The notes: generated by a model from the letters alone, not told the origin. Numbered from the stretch's first letter, positions 35,691 through 44,889 are shown. The stretch is DNA of 51,855 nucleotides from JBHJGS01 sp050331575 (GCA_050331575.1 JBHJGS010000032.1:1-51855), one strand, 5' to 3'. Numbers and translations are program-made.

Positions 35691-37520
35691 ATGCCCCGAA
35701 GCCTGGGCAGCGCCGGTGCAAGCCCCGCCCTGTCTGCGGGCGGGCAGTGGCGTGTGGTGCGGCGGTTCATGCCCTATCTGTGGCCCGCCGGCCGTCCTGG
35801 TCTGAAAATGCGCGTGGTCATCACCTGTGGGTTGATCGCCTTGGCCAAGGCGGTGCTGGTGGCAACGCCCTTCTTCTACAGCCAGGCAACCGACCGCCTG
35901 GCGGGGGAGACGGCACAAGCGGTCGCGGTGCCGGCGCTTCTTTTGCTGGCCTATGGCATGGCGCGCTTCGGCGCTGTGGCGCTGGCGCAGATCCGCGACG
36001 CGATCTTTGTGAAGGTGAGCATGCATGCCACCCGGCAGGTCGCGCTTGAGACCTTTGGCCATCTGCACAGCTTGTCCCTGCGCTTTCATTTGGAGCGCCG
36101 CACCGGCGGGCTTAGCCGGGCGATCGAACGCGGCGTGCGGGCGATCGATTTCCTGCTGCGCTTCATGTTGTTCAACATTCTGCCGACGCTGCTGGAACTG
36201 GCCCTCGTCATCGGTATCTTTGCGCGCAAATTCGCCGCCCCGATGGTGCTGGTACTGATCGCCGGCGTGGTCGCCTTTGTCGGCTTCACAGCGCTTGTGA
36301 CAGAATGGCGCACCAAATTCCGTCGGGCCATGAATGAACGCGACAGCCGCGCCAACACCCGCGCCATCGACAGCCTGCTGAATTATGAAACGGTCAAATA
36401 TTTCAACAATGAGGCTCACGAAGCCAAGCGCTATGACCAGGCGATCGCGGGCTATCAGAGCGCGGCGGTGCGCTCTCAAGGCAGCTTGAGTTTCCTGAAT
36501 GCGGGACAGGCGCTGATCGTCAACGCCACGCTGGCCGCTGCCATGCTGTTGGCCGGCCAAGGCGTGATCGCCGGGGATCTCAGCCTCGGCGACTTCGTCT
36601 TGGTCAATAGTCTGCTGATCCAGTTATTTGTGCCGCTCAACCTGTTGGGCTTTGTCTATCGCGAGATTAAGCAGGCGCTGGTGGATATGGAGCAGCTGTT
36701 CGGCCTGATGGACGAAGACCGCGAGGTCGCCGACCGGGCCGGCGCGCGCGATCTGGCCGTGACCGGCGGACGCATCGACTTTCGCGACGTTTGGTTTCGC
36801 TACGATGAGCGCCGGCCGATCCTCAAGGGCATCAGCTTCAGCGTTCCGGCCGGGCGGACGGTGGCGATCGTCGGGCCGTCCGGGGCCGGCAAATCCACCA
36901 TCGCGCGGATCTTGTATCGCTTCTATGATATCGACGCGGGTCAGGTTCTGATCGACGGGCAAGATATCCGCCAGGTCACGCAAACCAGCCTGCGCCGGGC
37001 GATCGGGATCGTGCCGCAGGATACCGTCTTGTTCAACGACACCATCGGCTACAATATCGCCTATGGCCGGCCGGATGCGCCTGTTGAACGCGTCGCTGAA
37101 GCCGCGCGCCTGGCCCAGATCGATGGCTTCGTTGCGCGCCTGCCTGATGGCTTTGACACCATGGTGGGTGAGCGCGGCCTGAAACTGTCCGGCGGGGAAA
37201 AACAGCGCGTGGCCATCGCCCGGACCATTGTCAAAGATCCGCCGATCCTGCTGCTGGACGAGGCCACCAGCGCCCTGGATACCGGCACGGAGCGGGAGAT
37301 CCAAGCCGCGCTGGATCGCGTGGCCCAGGGGCGGACCACGCTGATGATCGCCCACCGCCTCTCCACCGTGGTCAAGGCCGATGAAATTCTGGTGCTGCGT
37401 GATGGCCGCATCATTGAACGCGGCAGCCACGAGGCGCTGCTGGCGGTCGATGGCGTTTACGCCGCCATGTGGGCCAGTCAGCAGCAAGGCACCGATCTGG
37501 CTGAGCCCGTCTCCGGCTGA
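35691..37520 (+). CDS. ABC exporter of the Atm1/HMT1 type
   Basis: A half-size ABC exporter (609 aa) with a six-TM domain (about 40-320) fused to an ATPase domain: Walker A GPSGAGKST (about 399-407), signature LSGGEKQRVAIART (about 502), Walker B ILLLDEATSALD and switch His in IAHRLS. The TM part has the family-specific NYETVKYFNNEAHEAKRYDQA and GQALIVN stretches shared with mitochondrial Atm1 and bacterial AtmA. These export glutathione-linked sulfur or metal-thiol compounds, connecting to Fe-S maturation or heavy-metal tolerance. AtmA-type genes are typical of alphaproteobacteria. It is a single gene converging with the coiled-coil gene, with a 24-bp gap. Confidence 0.94.
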   Translation: MPRSLGSAGASPALSAGGQWRVVRRFMPYLWPAGRPGLKMRVVITCGLIALAKAVLVATPFFYSQATDRLAGETAQAVAVPALLLLAYGMARFGAVALAQIRDAIFVKVSMHATRQVALETFGHLHSLSLRFHLERRTGGLSRAIERGVRAIDFLLRFMLFNILPTLLELALVIGIFARKFAAPMVLVLIAGVVAFVGFTALVTEWRTKFRRAMNERDSRANTRAIDSLLNYETVKYFNNEAHEAKRYDQAIAGYQSAAVRSQGSLSFLNAGQALIVNATLAAAMLLAGQGVIAGDLSLGDFVLVNSLLIQLFVPLNLLGFVYREIKQALVDMEQLFGLMDEDREVADRAGARDLAVTGGRIDFRDVWFRYDERRPILKGISFSVPAGRTVAIVGPSGAGKSTIARILYRFYDIDAGQVLIDGQDIRQVTQTSLRRAIGIVPQDTVLFNDTIGYNIAYGRPDAPVERVAEAARLAQIDGFVARLPDGFDTMVGERGLKLSGGEKQRVAIARTIVKDPPILLLDEATSALDTGTEREIQAALDRVAQGRTTLMIAHRLSTVVKADEILVLRDGRIIERGSHEALLAVDGVYAAMWASQQQGTDLAEPVSG

Positions 37521-37544
37521 CCCCGGCCGGATGACCTCGACCCC

Positions 37545-40223
37545 TTAATGGGGCCGGCGCACGGCCTGGGTCAGCGCCACATAGAGCCGGCCGAGATCGG
37601 ACGAGATCAGCGTGACCGCCAGGGCATTGCGGCCATCCTCCGCCATCGCTTGGCCCATCATCGTGTCAAAATCGGCCATGAAGCGGGTTGCAGCCGCCTT
37701 GAAATCGGCGTCTTGGCTGTAAAGCTGGCGCGCCCGGTCGCGCAGGCGGCCGGCGCCCAATTTATTGACCTGGCGGGCGAACCGGCTCTTGTCGCCCTTC
37801 AAGAAGCGCGCCCAGGCATCGTCGGGGATATCCTCCGACAAGGCTTTGCCGACATCGATGCTGTCTGACGCCAGCCGCTCCAAGATCTTTTGCGAGCATT
37901 CCAGAAACGGTGTGCGCATCGCCTGTGCGATCGACTCTTGCATTCGGCGCAGACGCCCATCCAACTGCTCTGCTGTCTGGCTGAGATCGTCTGAGCGCTT
38001 GGCAAGGCTCTGGCTGAGCGCCTCCCCGGCAGCCTCAGTGCGTTTGGCCGCCGCGATCAAGGCGTCGCTGGCACCGGCGAAATGCTGGTTGGTTTCATCA
38101 GACAGGCGGGCAAACCGCGCGCGATAGATATCCGCCAATTGATCCAGCGCCTGGCCCGAGGCCTGCACTCCGCGCGACACTGTGCGGGTCAGGCGATCTT
38201 GCAACCGAAGCGCCACGGTTTCCGCCTCGCCGACCAGATGATCGGTTGCCTGGGTGAGACCGGCGGTGCTCTCAGCCAACTCCGCGGCGGTCGTGCTGAG
38301 GCGGCTGGCGACCTGTTCCCGCGCTTGATCCAACGCGGCCACCTGGTGTGCGACCCGTGCGCTGAGGTCGGTCAACCGGTCAGCACCGTTGCCCGCGCCC
38401 TCGGCCAACTTGGCCTGTTGCTCCGCCAAGCTGGCTATGAGCGAGTCCAGGCGGGCATGGCCTGCGGACAGATCCTGCTCCAGCGCGGCGCGATGGGCGG
38501 CCATGGCCTGGCGTTGGCCCTCATAGATCTGCCCGGCGCCGGTGTGTACCTCACCCAGTGCGGCCAGGTGTCGCTTTAAGTCCGCGTCGGACGCGGCTAG
38601 CAGCGCCACGGCCTCATCGGCGCGGGCGGCCATTTGCTGAAAGCTCTGGCCGGCCGTCTCAACAAGGCCGCGCAGCCGGTCAGCCTGGGCGCCCAGGCCT
38701 GTCTCCTGCTGTTTCAGCTGATCCGTCAGGGCTTGGGATACCGTGTTGAGTTGCTCTGTTCGGGTGTCGATTTGGGTCCCGGCATGGCTGAGCCGTTCCA
38801 AGGTATCGCGGGCGGCCATATCCAGCGCGCCGATCTGTTGCGTCAGCCGGCTTTCCAGCGCCGCCACCGCGTCGGCTTGGCGGCCGGCGGTCTCACGCAG
38901 CGTCTCGTGATGGCTGCCCAGGCGCTGCTCAACTGAGCCGGCGGCCTCGGCCAGGGCGGTCATTTGGCTTTGCAGCACGGTCTGGGCATTGGCCAGCGGC
39001 ACCAGTGCCGCATCAAGCGCTGCGTCGACGCGATCGGGCACCGCTGCCAAGCGCGCGTCTAAATCGGCGGTGAAGGCGTCGATATCGGCTTCGGCGGCCT
39101 GCAGTGTACCGGCCATGGCGCGTCGGGCACCGGCCAATTGCGCGACCAGAGCGTCCGCCGCGGCGCGGGCCTGGGCAATGGCGTCTTCGGCTTGACGTGT
39201 CAAGGCTGCGCCCTTTTCATCAAGATTGTTGCCCAGGCCGGTGACGGCGGTGGCCGCTGTCTGCGCTGCGGCAGCCATATCCTCCGCGGTGCGCGTCAGC
39301 CGGCCGCCGAGCCCGGCGCAAAACGCGTCCAGCGCGCGCGCCTGCTGATCAAGATCGCTCATGCGCCCGGTCAAAGTCTCGCACAGGCCAGTCAGCCGCG
39401 TTTCCAACGTGGTGACCATCGCCTCCGCGCCGCTTTCGGTTGAGGCGACCTTGCCGGCAAGCTCCTCCAACCGCGCCTCCAGTGCCGCGCTGTTTTCGTT
39501 CAGCCGTGTGCAGCCGGCCTGTAGCGCCTCGGTGCCTTGCGCCACGGCGCGTTCGGCCTTGGCCGTGCCGTCTTCAACACGCGCATGCACCGCGGCAAAC
39601 TGCTGCTCCAAGCGCTCCACCCGCTGCGCCAATTCCTGGTTGACCGAGGCCAGGGTCTGGGTTTCTCGACGCAGACTGTCGCGTAAGGCAATTGCCCGCG
39701 CATCAGCATCCGCCGTGGCAGCGAACAAATTGACGATTTCTTCCTTGAGCTGGGATTCCAGCCGACCGACCCGGTCTGTCGCCCCACTGGCCGCCACATC
39801 CAACTGCTCAAGCGAATTGGAAAAGCGCGCCAAGGTCAGCTTCACTTTCGCCTCGGCGGCATCGACCGGACTGAACACATAGTTTAAATCATGCTTCAGC
39901 TTTTCACGGTCATCCTGGAATAGGCTGCGCCGGTTCACGCTGGCCGCAATCAGCCAGATCAACAACAGGGGCGCCAGCGCCAGGGTCATCAACGGCGCAA
40001 GGGATTGCGGGTCTTGCCAGGCCGGCTGCCACGCCTGGACATAGCCATAGCCGCCCAGCGCTGCCAGCCAGGCAAGCGACGCCAGCCCGGCGAACAGCAA
40101 GACGCGCGGTCGTGCCTGGGTTTTCCGCGCTGTGCCGCGGCCGCGGGCCTCCTTGCGGGCCTGGCGCTTCAACTGCTTCGGGTCAAGCCCTTGGGGCGCC
40201 TCGAAGGTGATCGTGGGCTTCAT
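37545..40223 (-). CDS. Large coiled-coil membrane protein, TipN-like
   Basis: An 892-residue protein with a short basic cytoplasmic N-terminus, two close TM segments (about 42-63 and 80-96), then roughly 650 residues of Ala/Gln/Glu-rich coiled coil (for example RRETQTLASVNQELAQRVERLEQQF). A distinct globular C-terminus follows (DDAWARFLKGDKSRFARQVNKL...MAEDGRNALAVTLISSDLGRLYVALTQAVRR). Two N-terminal TMs plus a giant coiled coil and this size match Caulobacter TipN, which marks the new pole and guides division and flagellar placement; that is resemblance, not proof. ATG at 40223 is chosen (GGATGGA upstream), with 40232 possible. The divergent neighbours are Hpt and receiver proteins. Confidence 0.8.
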   Translation of the reverse strand: MKPTITFEAPQGLDPKQLKRQARKEARGRGTARKTQARPRVLLFAGLASLAWLAALGGYGYVQAWQPAWQDPQSLAPLMTLALAPLLLIWLIAASVNRRSLFQDDREKLKHDLNYVFSPVDAAEAKVKLTLARFSNSLEQLDVAASGATDRVGRLESQLKEEIVNLFAATADADARAIALRDSLRRETQTLASVNQELAQRVERLEQQFAAVHARVEDGTAKAERAVAQGTEALQAGCTRLNENSAALEARLEELAGKVASTESGAEAMVTTLETRLTGLCETLTGRMSDLDQQARALDAFCAGLGGRLTRTAEDMAAAAQTAATAVTGLGNNLDEKGAALTRQAEDAIAQARAAADALVAQLAGARRAMAGTLQAAEADIDAFTADLDARLAAVPDRVDAALDAALVPLANAQTVLQSQMTALAEAAGSVEQRLGSHHETLRETAGRQADAVAALESRLTQQIGALDMAARDTLERLSHAGTQIDTRTEQLNTVSQALTDQLKQQETGLGAQADRLRGLVETAGQSFQQMAARADEAVALLAASDADLKRHLAALGEVHTGAGQIYEGQRQAMAAHRAALEQDLSAGHARLDSLIASLAEQQAKLAEGAGNGADRLTDLSARVAHQVAALDQAREQVASRLSTTAAELAESTAGLTQATDHLVGEAETVALRLQDRLTRTVSRGVQASGQALDQLADIYRARFARLSDETNQHFAGASDALIAAAKRTEAAGEALSQSLAKRSDDLSQTAEQLDGRLRRMQESIAQAMRTPFLECSQKILERLASDSIDVGKALSEDIPDDAWARFLKGDKSRFARQVNKLGAGRLRDRARQLYSQDADFKAAATRFMADFDTMMGQAMAEDGRNALAVTLISSDLGRLYVALTQAVRRPH

Positions 40224-40417
40224 GATTTCCATCCCGCACCGCACCATGGCCTGCTTGGCGACGGCTTGATGCTGTTGCCCCCTGTTTTTAACACAATACC
40301 GGGCTTGGTCCGGCCGTGCAAACTGAAGGTTAACCATCGTCTTGTCTAAAGATCGTTAACCCCGGCGGCCTTATGGTCACCGCGCGTCCACCAGACTAAA
40401 GGCAGGCCAAAGCGAGC

Positions 40418-40747
40418 ATGTCCCAGCGCCTCGATTTGCAGCATCTTGCCCTCATGGCCGAAGGGGACGAGGCGCTCATGCAGAGTGTTTTAGAGAATTT
40501 CAAAAGCAGCGCACAGGAGTGCCTGGAGCGCATGGCTTCCGCGCGTGCGCCGGATGCCTTTGCTGCGGCGGCGCACCGGCTGAAGGGGGCGGCCCGCTCG
40601 GTCGGTGCCTGGTCTCTGGCCGAGGCGGCGGCCGCGGCAGAACAGGCCGGCTTGGAACAAGCACCGCACGCCGCGCTCAGTCGGGTGCAGCGGGAACATG
40701 ATCTGGTCACGGCCGAGATCAAACATAGGTTGTTGTCCGCTGCGTAG
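40418..40747 (+). CDS. Histidine phosphotransfer (Hpt) domain protein 1
   Basis: A stand-alone Hpt protein of 109 aa. The four-helix pattern is clear and the phospho-accepting motif AAHRLKGAARSVGAW places the active His at residue 53. It should relay phosphate between a hybrid kinase and a response regulator. It starts 194 bp from the divergent TipN-like gene and is followed after 48 bp by the receiver gene, so the three plus-strand genes probably form an operon. No histidine kinase is present nearby; its partner must be encoded elsewhere. Confidence 0.88.
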   Translation: MSQRLDLQHLALMAEGDEALMQSVLENFKSSAQECLERMASARAPDAFAAAAHRLKGAARSVGAWSLAEAAAAAEQAGLEQAPHAALSRVQREHDLVTAEIKHRLLSAA

Positions 40748-40795
40748 ATCGGAGCGGCGGGCGACACCCGATACGGCCCGGGAGGGGAATACAGC

Positions 40796-41347
40796 ATGTC
40801 GCATTTGGATCTGGAACGTCTGACCGTCATGGTGGTGGAGGATAGCATGTTTGTGCGGTCCTTGATTGTCAGCTCGCTGAAGCTGATCGGCGTGGGTCAG
40901 GTGGTTGCCAAGGAACATGGCGGCGAAGCCATCGAATTGATGAAGCTGATCGCGGTTGATCCGATGCTGGCAGGCGTTCAGGGCATCGACATCATTTTTT
41001 CCAATTGGGAGATGTCGCCGGTTGATGGCATGATGCTGCTGAGATGGATCCGGCGGCATAAGGAAAGTCCCGACCGGTTTATCCCATTTGTGATGATGAC
41101 GGCCTATTCCGACCGGGAAAGGGTGACCGAGGCGCGCGATATGGGGGTGACGGAATTCACCTATAAGCCATTCACCGTGACCGCTCTGGCGGAACGCCTG
41201 ATCTCGATCATCGAGCGCCCGCGGCAGTTCGTGCACACGCGCACCTATTTCGGGCCAGACCGCAGGCGTCAGCAATTGTTCGCAGACTTCTCCGAGCGCC
41301 GTAAGCTGACCGACAAGAGCCCGGAAGTGGAAGTCATTTATGGCTGA
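40796..41347 (+). CDS. Response-regulator receiver protein lacking the phosphorylatable Asp
   Basis: A CheY-fold protein of 183 aa. Most conserved receiver residues are present: acidic pair Glu15-Asp16 (VVEDSMFVRS), Thr102 (MMTAYSD) and Lys124 (TYKPF). The normal acceptor position reads IIFSNWEMSPVDG, with Asn70 where Asp is expected, so it probably cannot be phosphorylated in the usual way. About ten extra residues (LIAVDPMLAGVQ) precede that strand. A 45-residue C-terminal tail (TRTYFGPDRRRQQLFADFSERR) has no known output domain. GGGAGGGG precedes the ATG. It overlaps the next gene by 8 bp. It may act as a constitutive or protein-binding pseudo-receiver. Confidence 0.88.
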   Translation: MSHLDLERLTVMVVEDSMFVRSLIVSSLKLIGVGQVVAKEHGGEAIELMKLIAVDPMLAGVQGIDIIFSNWEMSPVDGMMLLRWIRRHKESPDRFIPFVMMTAYSDRERVTEARDMGVTEFTYKPFTVTALAERLISIIERPRQFVHTRTYFGPDRRRQQLFADFSERRKLTDKSPEVEVIYG

Positions 41348-41912
41348 GCCGGACAAAAAGCCGAAAGTGCAGGTGCGCTTTTACCGGTTCAAGAATCGGT
41401 TGAAGGAAAAGACCGGCGGGTTGGGCGTGCAGGGCCAGCTGACCCTGTCTCCGGAGGCGCTGCAGGCCGCCCAGGAGGCGTTTGAACAGATGGCGGAGGA
41501 CTATCCCGACTGGGTCTCCGGCCTGATCGGCAAGCTGGCCACCTGGCATGGGCGCTGCGTCGATACGCCTGACAAGCGCCACGAATTTTTCTCCAACATG
41601 CACGACATCGCCCATGACATGCAGGGCCAGGGCGGGACCTTCGGCTATCCGCTGATCACCAGCTTCGCTGAAAGCTTGCACAACTTCACAACCCCCACCA
41701 AGGGCGAGATCACCGATGGCATGGTCGAACTGGTCAAGGCGCATGTCGACGCGATGCGTGCGGTGATTTCCGGGCGGGTGTCCGGCGACGGCGGCGAGAT
41801 GGGCACGAAGCTGAAGAAATCGCTGGAAGAGGCGATCGAACGCTACCGCAACCGCACCACCGACGATTTGGAGCGCGACCGGACCGATTTCGCCAAGGTG
41901 CAGCGGGATTAG
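41340..41912 (+). CDS. Hpt-like domain protein 2
   Basis: A 190-residue helical protein. The central stretch HEFFSNMHDIAHDMQGQGGTFGYPLITSFAESLH (81-114) resembles the Hpt active helix AHxLKGxAxxxG, with His92 as the likely phospho-acceptor. The N-terminus is basic and the C-terminus is a charged helix (LKKSLEEAIERYRNR). Proteins of this kind, with HDxxGQGGTFGYPL, recur in alphaproteobacteria next to CheY-like genes. Overlap of 8 bp with the receiver gene means coupled synthesis and probably direct interaction. It ends by overlapping the converging acetyltransferase gene by 4 bp. Confidence 0.78.
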   Translation: MAEPDKKPKVQVRFYRFKNRLKEKTGGLGVQGQLTLSPEALQAAQEAFEQMAEDYPDWVSGLIGKLATWHGRCVDTPDKRHEFFSNMHDIAHDMQGQGGTFGYPLITSFAESLHNFTTPTKGEITDGMVELVKAHVDAMRAVISGRVSGDGGEMGTKLKKSLEEAIERYRNRTTDDLERDRTDFAKVQRD

Positions 41913-42484
41913 GCTCGAAGGCCCTGCCAATCAGCCCGGCTGATCCGATAGAGCACATGCGGGCGCAGCGGATGGCCCTCGCTGACATCGGGATGGTCGA
42001 AATCGCTGGCCGGATCATAGCACATGCCGATTTTGCGCATGACGGCCTGTGACGGCATGTTCTGCTGCGCGGTCAGCGCGACGATTCTATCCAGACCGAC
42101 CGTTGCAAGGCCGAAATCGCGGGCGGCCAGCGCCGCCTCACTGGCCAGGCCCTGGCGCCACCAGTCCGGATCGAGCCGCCAACCGATCTCAACGGCGGGG
42201 GCGAAGGCGGCGGCAAACCGCACCCGTGCCAGCCCGACCAGGCCGATGAAGCCGCCCCCCGCTTTGGGCTCCACCGCCGAAAATCCAAAGCCGTCGGTGC
42301 GGAAGCTCGCCTGATAGCGCGCCACGGCGGCTTCGGTTTCGTCTGCGGTGTAGCGCCGCTCGAAGTGGCGCATGACCCTTGGATCCTGATTGTGCCGGGC
42401 GAAGACGGGCACATCCTCTGCGCGCCAGCCGCGAAGGATGAGCCGGGATGTTTCCAAAACGGGAGCGGGCGCGAAGGCGAGCAT
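41909..42484 (-). CDS. GNAT-family N-acetyltransferase (RimJ/RimL-like)
   Basis: An acetyl-CoA-dependent acetyltransferase of 191 aa. It shows LETSRLILRGWRAEDVPVFARHNQDPRVMRHF at the N-terminus, the beta-strand EIGWRLDPDWWRQGLASEAALAARDFG containing the pyrophosphate-binding loop, and RIVALTAQQNMPSQAVMRKIGM. This is the pattern of the RimJ/RimL group, which acetylates protein N-termini or small amines. ATG at 42484 is used; a TTG seven codons earlier is possible. Substrate is unknown. Confidence 0.9.
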   Translation of the reverse strand: MLAFAPAPVLETSRLILRGWRAEDVPVFARHNQDPRVMRHFERRYTADETEAAVARYQASFRTDGFGFSAVEPKAGGGFIGLVGLARVRFAAAFAPAVEIGWRLDPDWWRQGLASEAALAARDFGLATVGLDRIVALTAQQNMPSQAVMRKIGMCYDPASDFDHPDVSEGHPLRPHVLYRISRADWQGLRA

Positions 42485-42606
42485 GATCTGATCCGTCGAC
42501 AACAAGCTCGGATCATGCCCAAAAGTCCGGCCGGAGCACAGGTCGGCGCGCTGAGAAACCGTTGCAGCACCAGCGTCCGCGACCGGCGGTTAGAGCGTCG
42601 GGCGCC

Positions 42607-42999
42607 TCAGGCGGCCCGCGCCTGTTTACGCAGGCGGCGCTTGTTCCAATGATAGATGGCCCGCGCGGCGACATGTTCGTATGCCCACTTAGCCACTGGG
42701 CGGATCACCGGAACCCGCGTGACCCGGGCTAGCCAGCGCCACCGGGGCAATTGCTGCCAGATCGCGATGAAAGCATCCACACCCACCAAGAGCCGCCCTT
42801 CAGCGGTTTCGGCGTATAGCCGGCGATAGGCACAGTTCTGCCCGAGGCCGTGATGCTCCAAGGCGCTGGCATGTTCAGACACATCAATCCAGGCCAGATC
42901 GGTCCGGCCCAGACGCTGAGCCTCGGCACGATAATGGCCGATTTCCGCACTGCAGATCGGGCAGGCGCCATTATAATAGGTGGTCAGAGACGCAGTCAT
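42607..42999 (-). CDS. DCC-family (DUF393) thiol-disulfide oxidoreductase-like protein
   Basis: A 130-residue thioredoxin-like protein of the DCC family. The motif YNGACPICSAEIGHY carries the C-x2-C pair, with Asn where the family's first Asp usually is. It continues with AWIDVSEHASALEHHGLG, a conserved V(G)VDAF segment, and a basic C-terminal tail (WNKRRLRKQARAA). Members are presumed redox proteins, but no physiological substrate is known. It is a single gene with no strong ribosome-binding site. Confidence 0.88.
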   Translation of the reverse strand: MTASLTTYYNGACPICSAEIGHYRAEAQRLGRTDLAWIDVSEHASALEHHGLGQNCAYRRLYAETAEGRLLVGVDAFIAIWQQLPRWRWLARVTRVPVIRPVAKWAYEHVAARAIYHWNKRRLRKQARAA

Positions 43000-43061
43000 A
43001 GCAGGTGATACGGATGCACGGCCTCAGGCGTTCAGTCGGCCCGAGTGCGGCATGGCGCCGC

Positions 43062-44195
43062 TCAGCTGGCATCCGCGCTGAGTGGCTGCAGTTTCCATAC
43101 CATGCCATCGGCCCGATCAATCAGCACATACAGATGGCCCTGGGCATCCTCTGCCACGTCGCGGATGCGTTGGCCCAGCGGTATATGTTCCAGCGCCAGG
43201 GCATCGTCTCCGGTGATGCGCACGCGGGACAAACCTTGCGACACCAGGCCGCCGATCAGCGCGTCACCCTGAAAGGCCGAAAACGCGTCGCCCTGATAGA
43301 AGATCATCCCGGATGGCGCAATGACCGGGGTCCACACGGCCAAGGCATCTTCGAACTCCGGATGCGTCGGCGGATCGGGGATGTCTTCGCCATCATAATC
43401 GGTGCCCCAGCTGACCACCGGCCAGCCATAATTGACGCCCTTCTTGATCTTGTTCAGTTCATCCCCGCCCAGCGGGCCCATTTCCGCGACATAGAGCGTC
43501 TGGTCCTTGGGATTGAGCGCGGCGGCCTGAATATTGCGATGCCCGTAGGAGAAAATTTCCGGTTCCGCGTCGTCGCGATCCAGAAACGGATTGCCTTCGG
43601 CGGGCTGACCCTTGCGGGTGATGCGGATGACACTGCCCAAGGTGTTGGACAGCTCCTGAGCCGGCTGGAATTTGTAGCGGTCGCCTAATGTGACGAATAG
43701 GATGTCATCATCTTCAAACGCAATGCGGCTGCCAAAATGGTTGGGGCCGGTCACCTTGGTCGTTTGACGCCACACGGTTTGAAAATCCTCCAGCCGGCCA
43801 TCGGCCAAGCGGCCGCGGCCCACCGCCGTGCCGGCGCTGTCGCCGTCCCCGGGCTCAGCAAAGCTCAGCCAGATCAGCTGATTGTTTTGGAAATTCGGAT
43901 CCGCCACCACGTCCAACAAGCCGCCTTGGCCGTTCGCCCACACCTGCGGGGTTCCGCCGATCGGGGCCTTCTGGAGCTGACCATCGGCGCTGATCAGGCG
44001 CAGACGGCCGGGTTTTTCCGTCACCAGCGCGCGGCCGTCGGGCAGGATCTCAATGCCCCAGGGATGATTGAACCCACCGGCGACTTCGGTGACCTTGATA
44101 TTGCCGGCTTCCGTGCCGATGGTCTCAACCGGTGTCGGCACTTTCGCAGCCGCGGGCACGGCGAGCACGAGAAGTGCGGCGAGGGACTTGAACAT
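43062..44195 (-). CDS. PQQ-dependent aldose (sugar) dehydrogenase family protein
   Basis: A secreted six-bladed beta-propeller enzyme (377 aa) related to soluble glucose/sorbosone dehydrogenases and YliI. A signal peptide (MFKSLAALLVLAVPAAA) is followed by NHPWGIEILPDGRALVTEKPGRL, the catalytic-base region with QGGLLDVVADPNF, the metal/PQQ region YGHRNIQAAALNPKDQTLYVAEMGPLGGDELN, and VSWGTDYDGEDIPD. It should oxidise free sugars in the periplasm with PQQ if the cofactor is available; no pqq genes are in the window. GGAGG precedes the ATG. Confidence 0.92.
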   Translation of the reverse strand: MFKSLAALLVLAVPAAAKVPTPVETIGTEAGNIKVTEVAGGFNHPWGIEILPDGRALVTEKPGRLRLISADGQLQKAPIGGTPQVWANGQGGLLDVVADPNFQNNQLIWLSFAEPGDGDSAGTAVGRGRLADGRLEDFQTVWRQTTKVTGPNHFGSRIAFEDDDILFVTLGDRYKFQPAQELSNTLGSVIRITRKGQPAEGNPFLDRDDAEPEIFSYGHRNIQAAALNPKDQTLYVAEMGPLGGDELNKIKKGVNYGWPVVSWGTDYDGEDIPDPPTHPEFEDALAVWTPVIAPSGMIFYQGDAFSAFQGDALIGGLVSQGLSRVRITGDDALALEHIPLGQRIRDVAEDAQGHLYVLIDRADGMVWKLQPLSADAS

Positions 44196-44364
44196 CGGCG
44201 GCCTCCAGCAAAGCGGGTGAGGAACAGGCGCTGGGGCAACGGCCGGTCCGGCTGCGTGGTTCCCAGCGGCACTGCAGAGCTTGACGGGATGGTCCGGCCG
44301 ACCGACCGGTCCCTTGGCCCCTTTGGCCGCCGGGCCACAATCTGCGGTTGCGCTCAGGGCCTGG

Positions 44365-44400
44365 TCATCCGATCAATCGCCGTCGCGATTGATCGGATGA
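44365..44400. terminator. Perfect 16-bp stem hairpin downstream of the hemerythrin gene
   Basis: Arms 44365-44380 and 44385-44400 are exact reverse complements around a 4-base loop (cgtc). The hairpin lies 36 bp past the hemerythrin stop codon and ahead of the aldose dehydrogenase gene on the same strand. No T-run follows on either side, so it could be a Rho-independent terminator of the weak type, an RNA-stabilising 3' stem, or a protein-binding palindrome. Confidence 0.55.
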
Positions 44401-44436
44401 GGCCCGCCGTCTTCATGGGCCGGGCAACATGATGGT

Positions 44437-44889
44437 CTAGCCTTGCAGTTCCTTCTTGCGCGCTTCCATGCGCCGGCCCAGTTCCTCCAATTCGTCTTTT
44501 GAGAAGACGTCCCGCGCCTTCGCGAAGATGTCCTTTTCCTCTTCGCTGGCATGATGTTCGATCTGCTCACGCAGAACCCGGGCGCGGCCGGCAAAGGCGT
44601 CGCTTTTGGTCTGACTACCTTCCACATCCTCGATCACCACCTCCTCGACGATGTGATGTTCCTCAAGCGCCTCGTAGTAGAGCTGCGCATGGGCTTGACC
44701 ATCGGCCTCCTTAAAGGCGGGATAGAAGATTTCTTCTTCAAGCTGGGTGTGGATTTTCATTTCCTGCTTGATCTTAGCCAGCAGATCTTGACGCGTTTTC
44801 TCTGCCTGATTGGTTGTATCGGTCAATTGAGCAAGCAATTTGCGAACTTTGTCATGGTCCTGTTTCAACAGGTCCAAAGCATTGGGCAT
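44437..44889 (-). CDS. Hemerythrin-like domain protein
   Basis: A 150-residue four-helix protein of the HHE cation-binding family. Likely di-iron ligands are spread as QDHDKV (His12), KIHTQLEEEIFYP (His and Glu), EEHHIVEEV and EHHASEEEKDIF. Members bind O2 or NO, or buffer iron and oxidative stress. It is highly charged and cytoplasmic with no signal peptide. GGAG precedes the ATG by nine bases. It is a single gene with a strong hairpin after its stop. Confidence 0.9.
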   Translation of the reverse strand: MPNALDLLKQDHDKVRKLLAQLTDTTNQAEKTRQDLLAKIKQEMKIHTQLEEEIFYPAFKEADGQAHAQLYYEALEEHHIVEEVVIEDVEGSQTKSDAFAGRARVLREQIEHHASEEEKDIFAKARDVFSKDELEELGRRMEARKKELQG

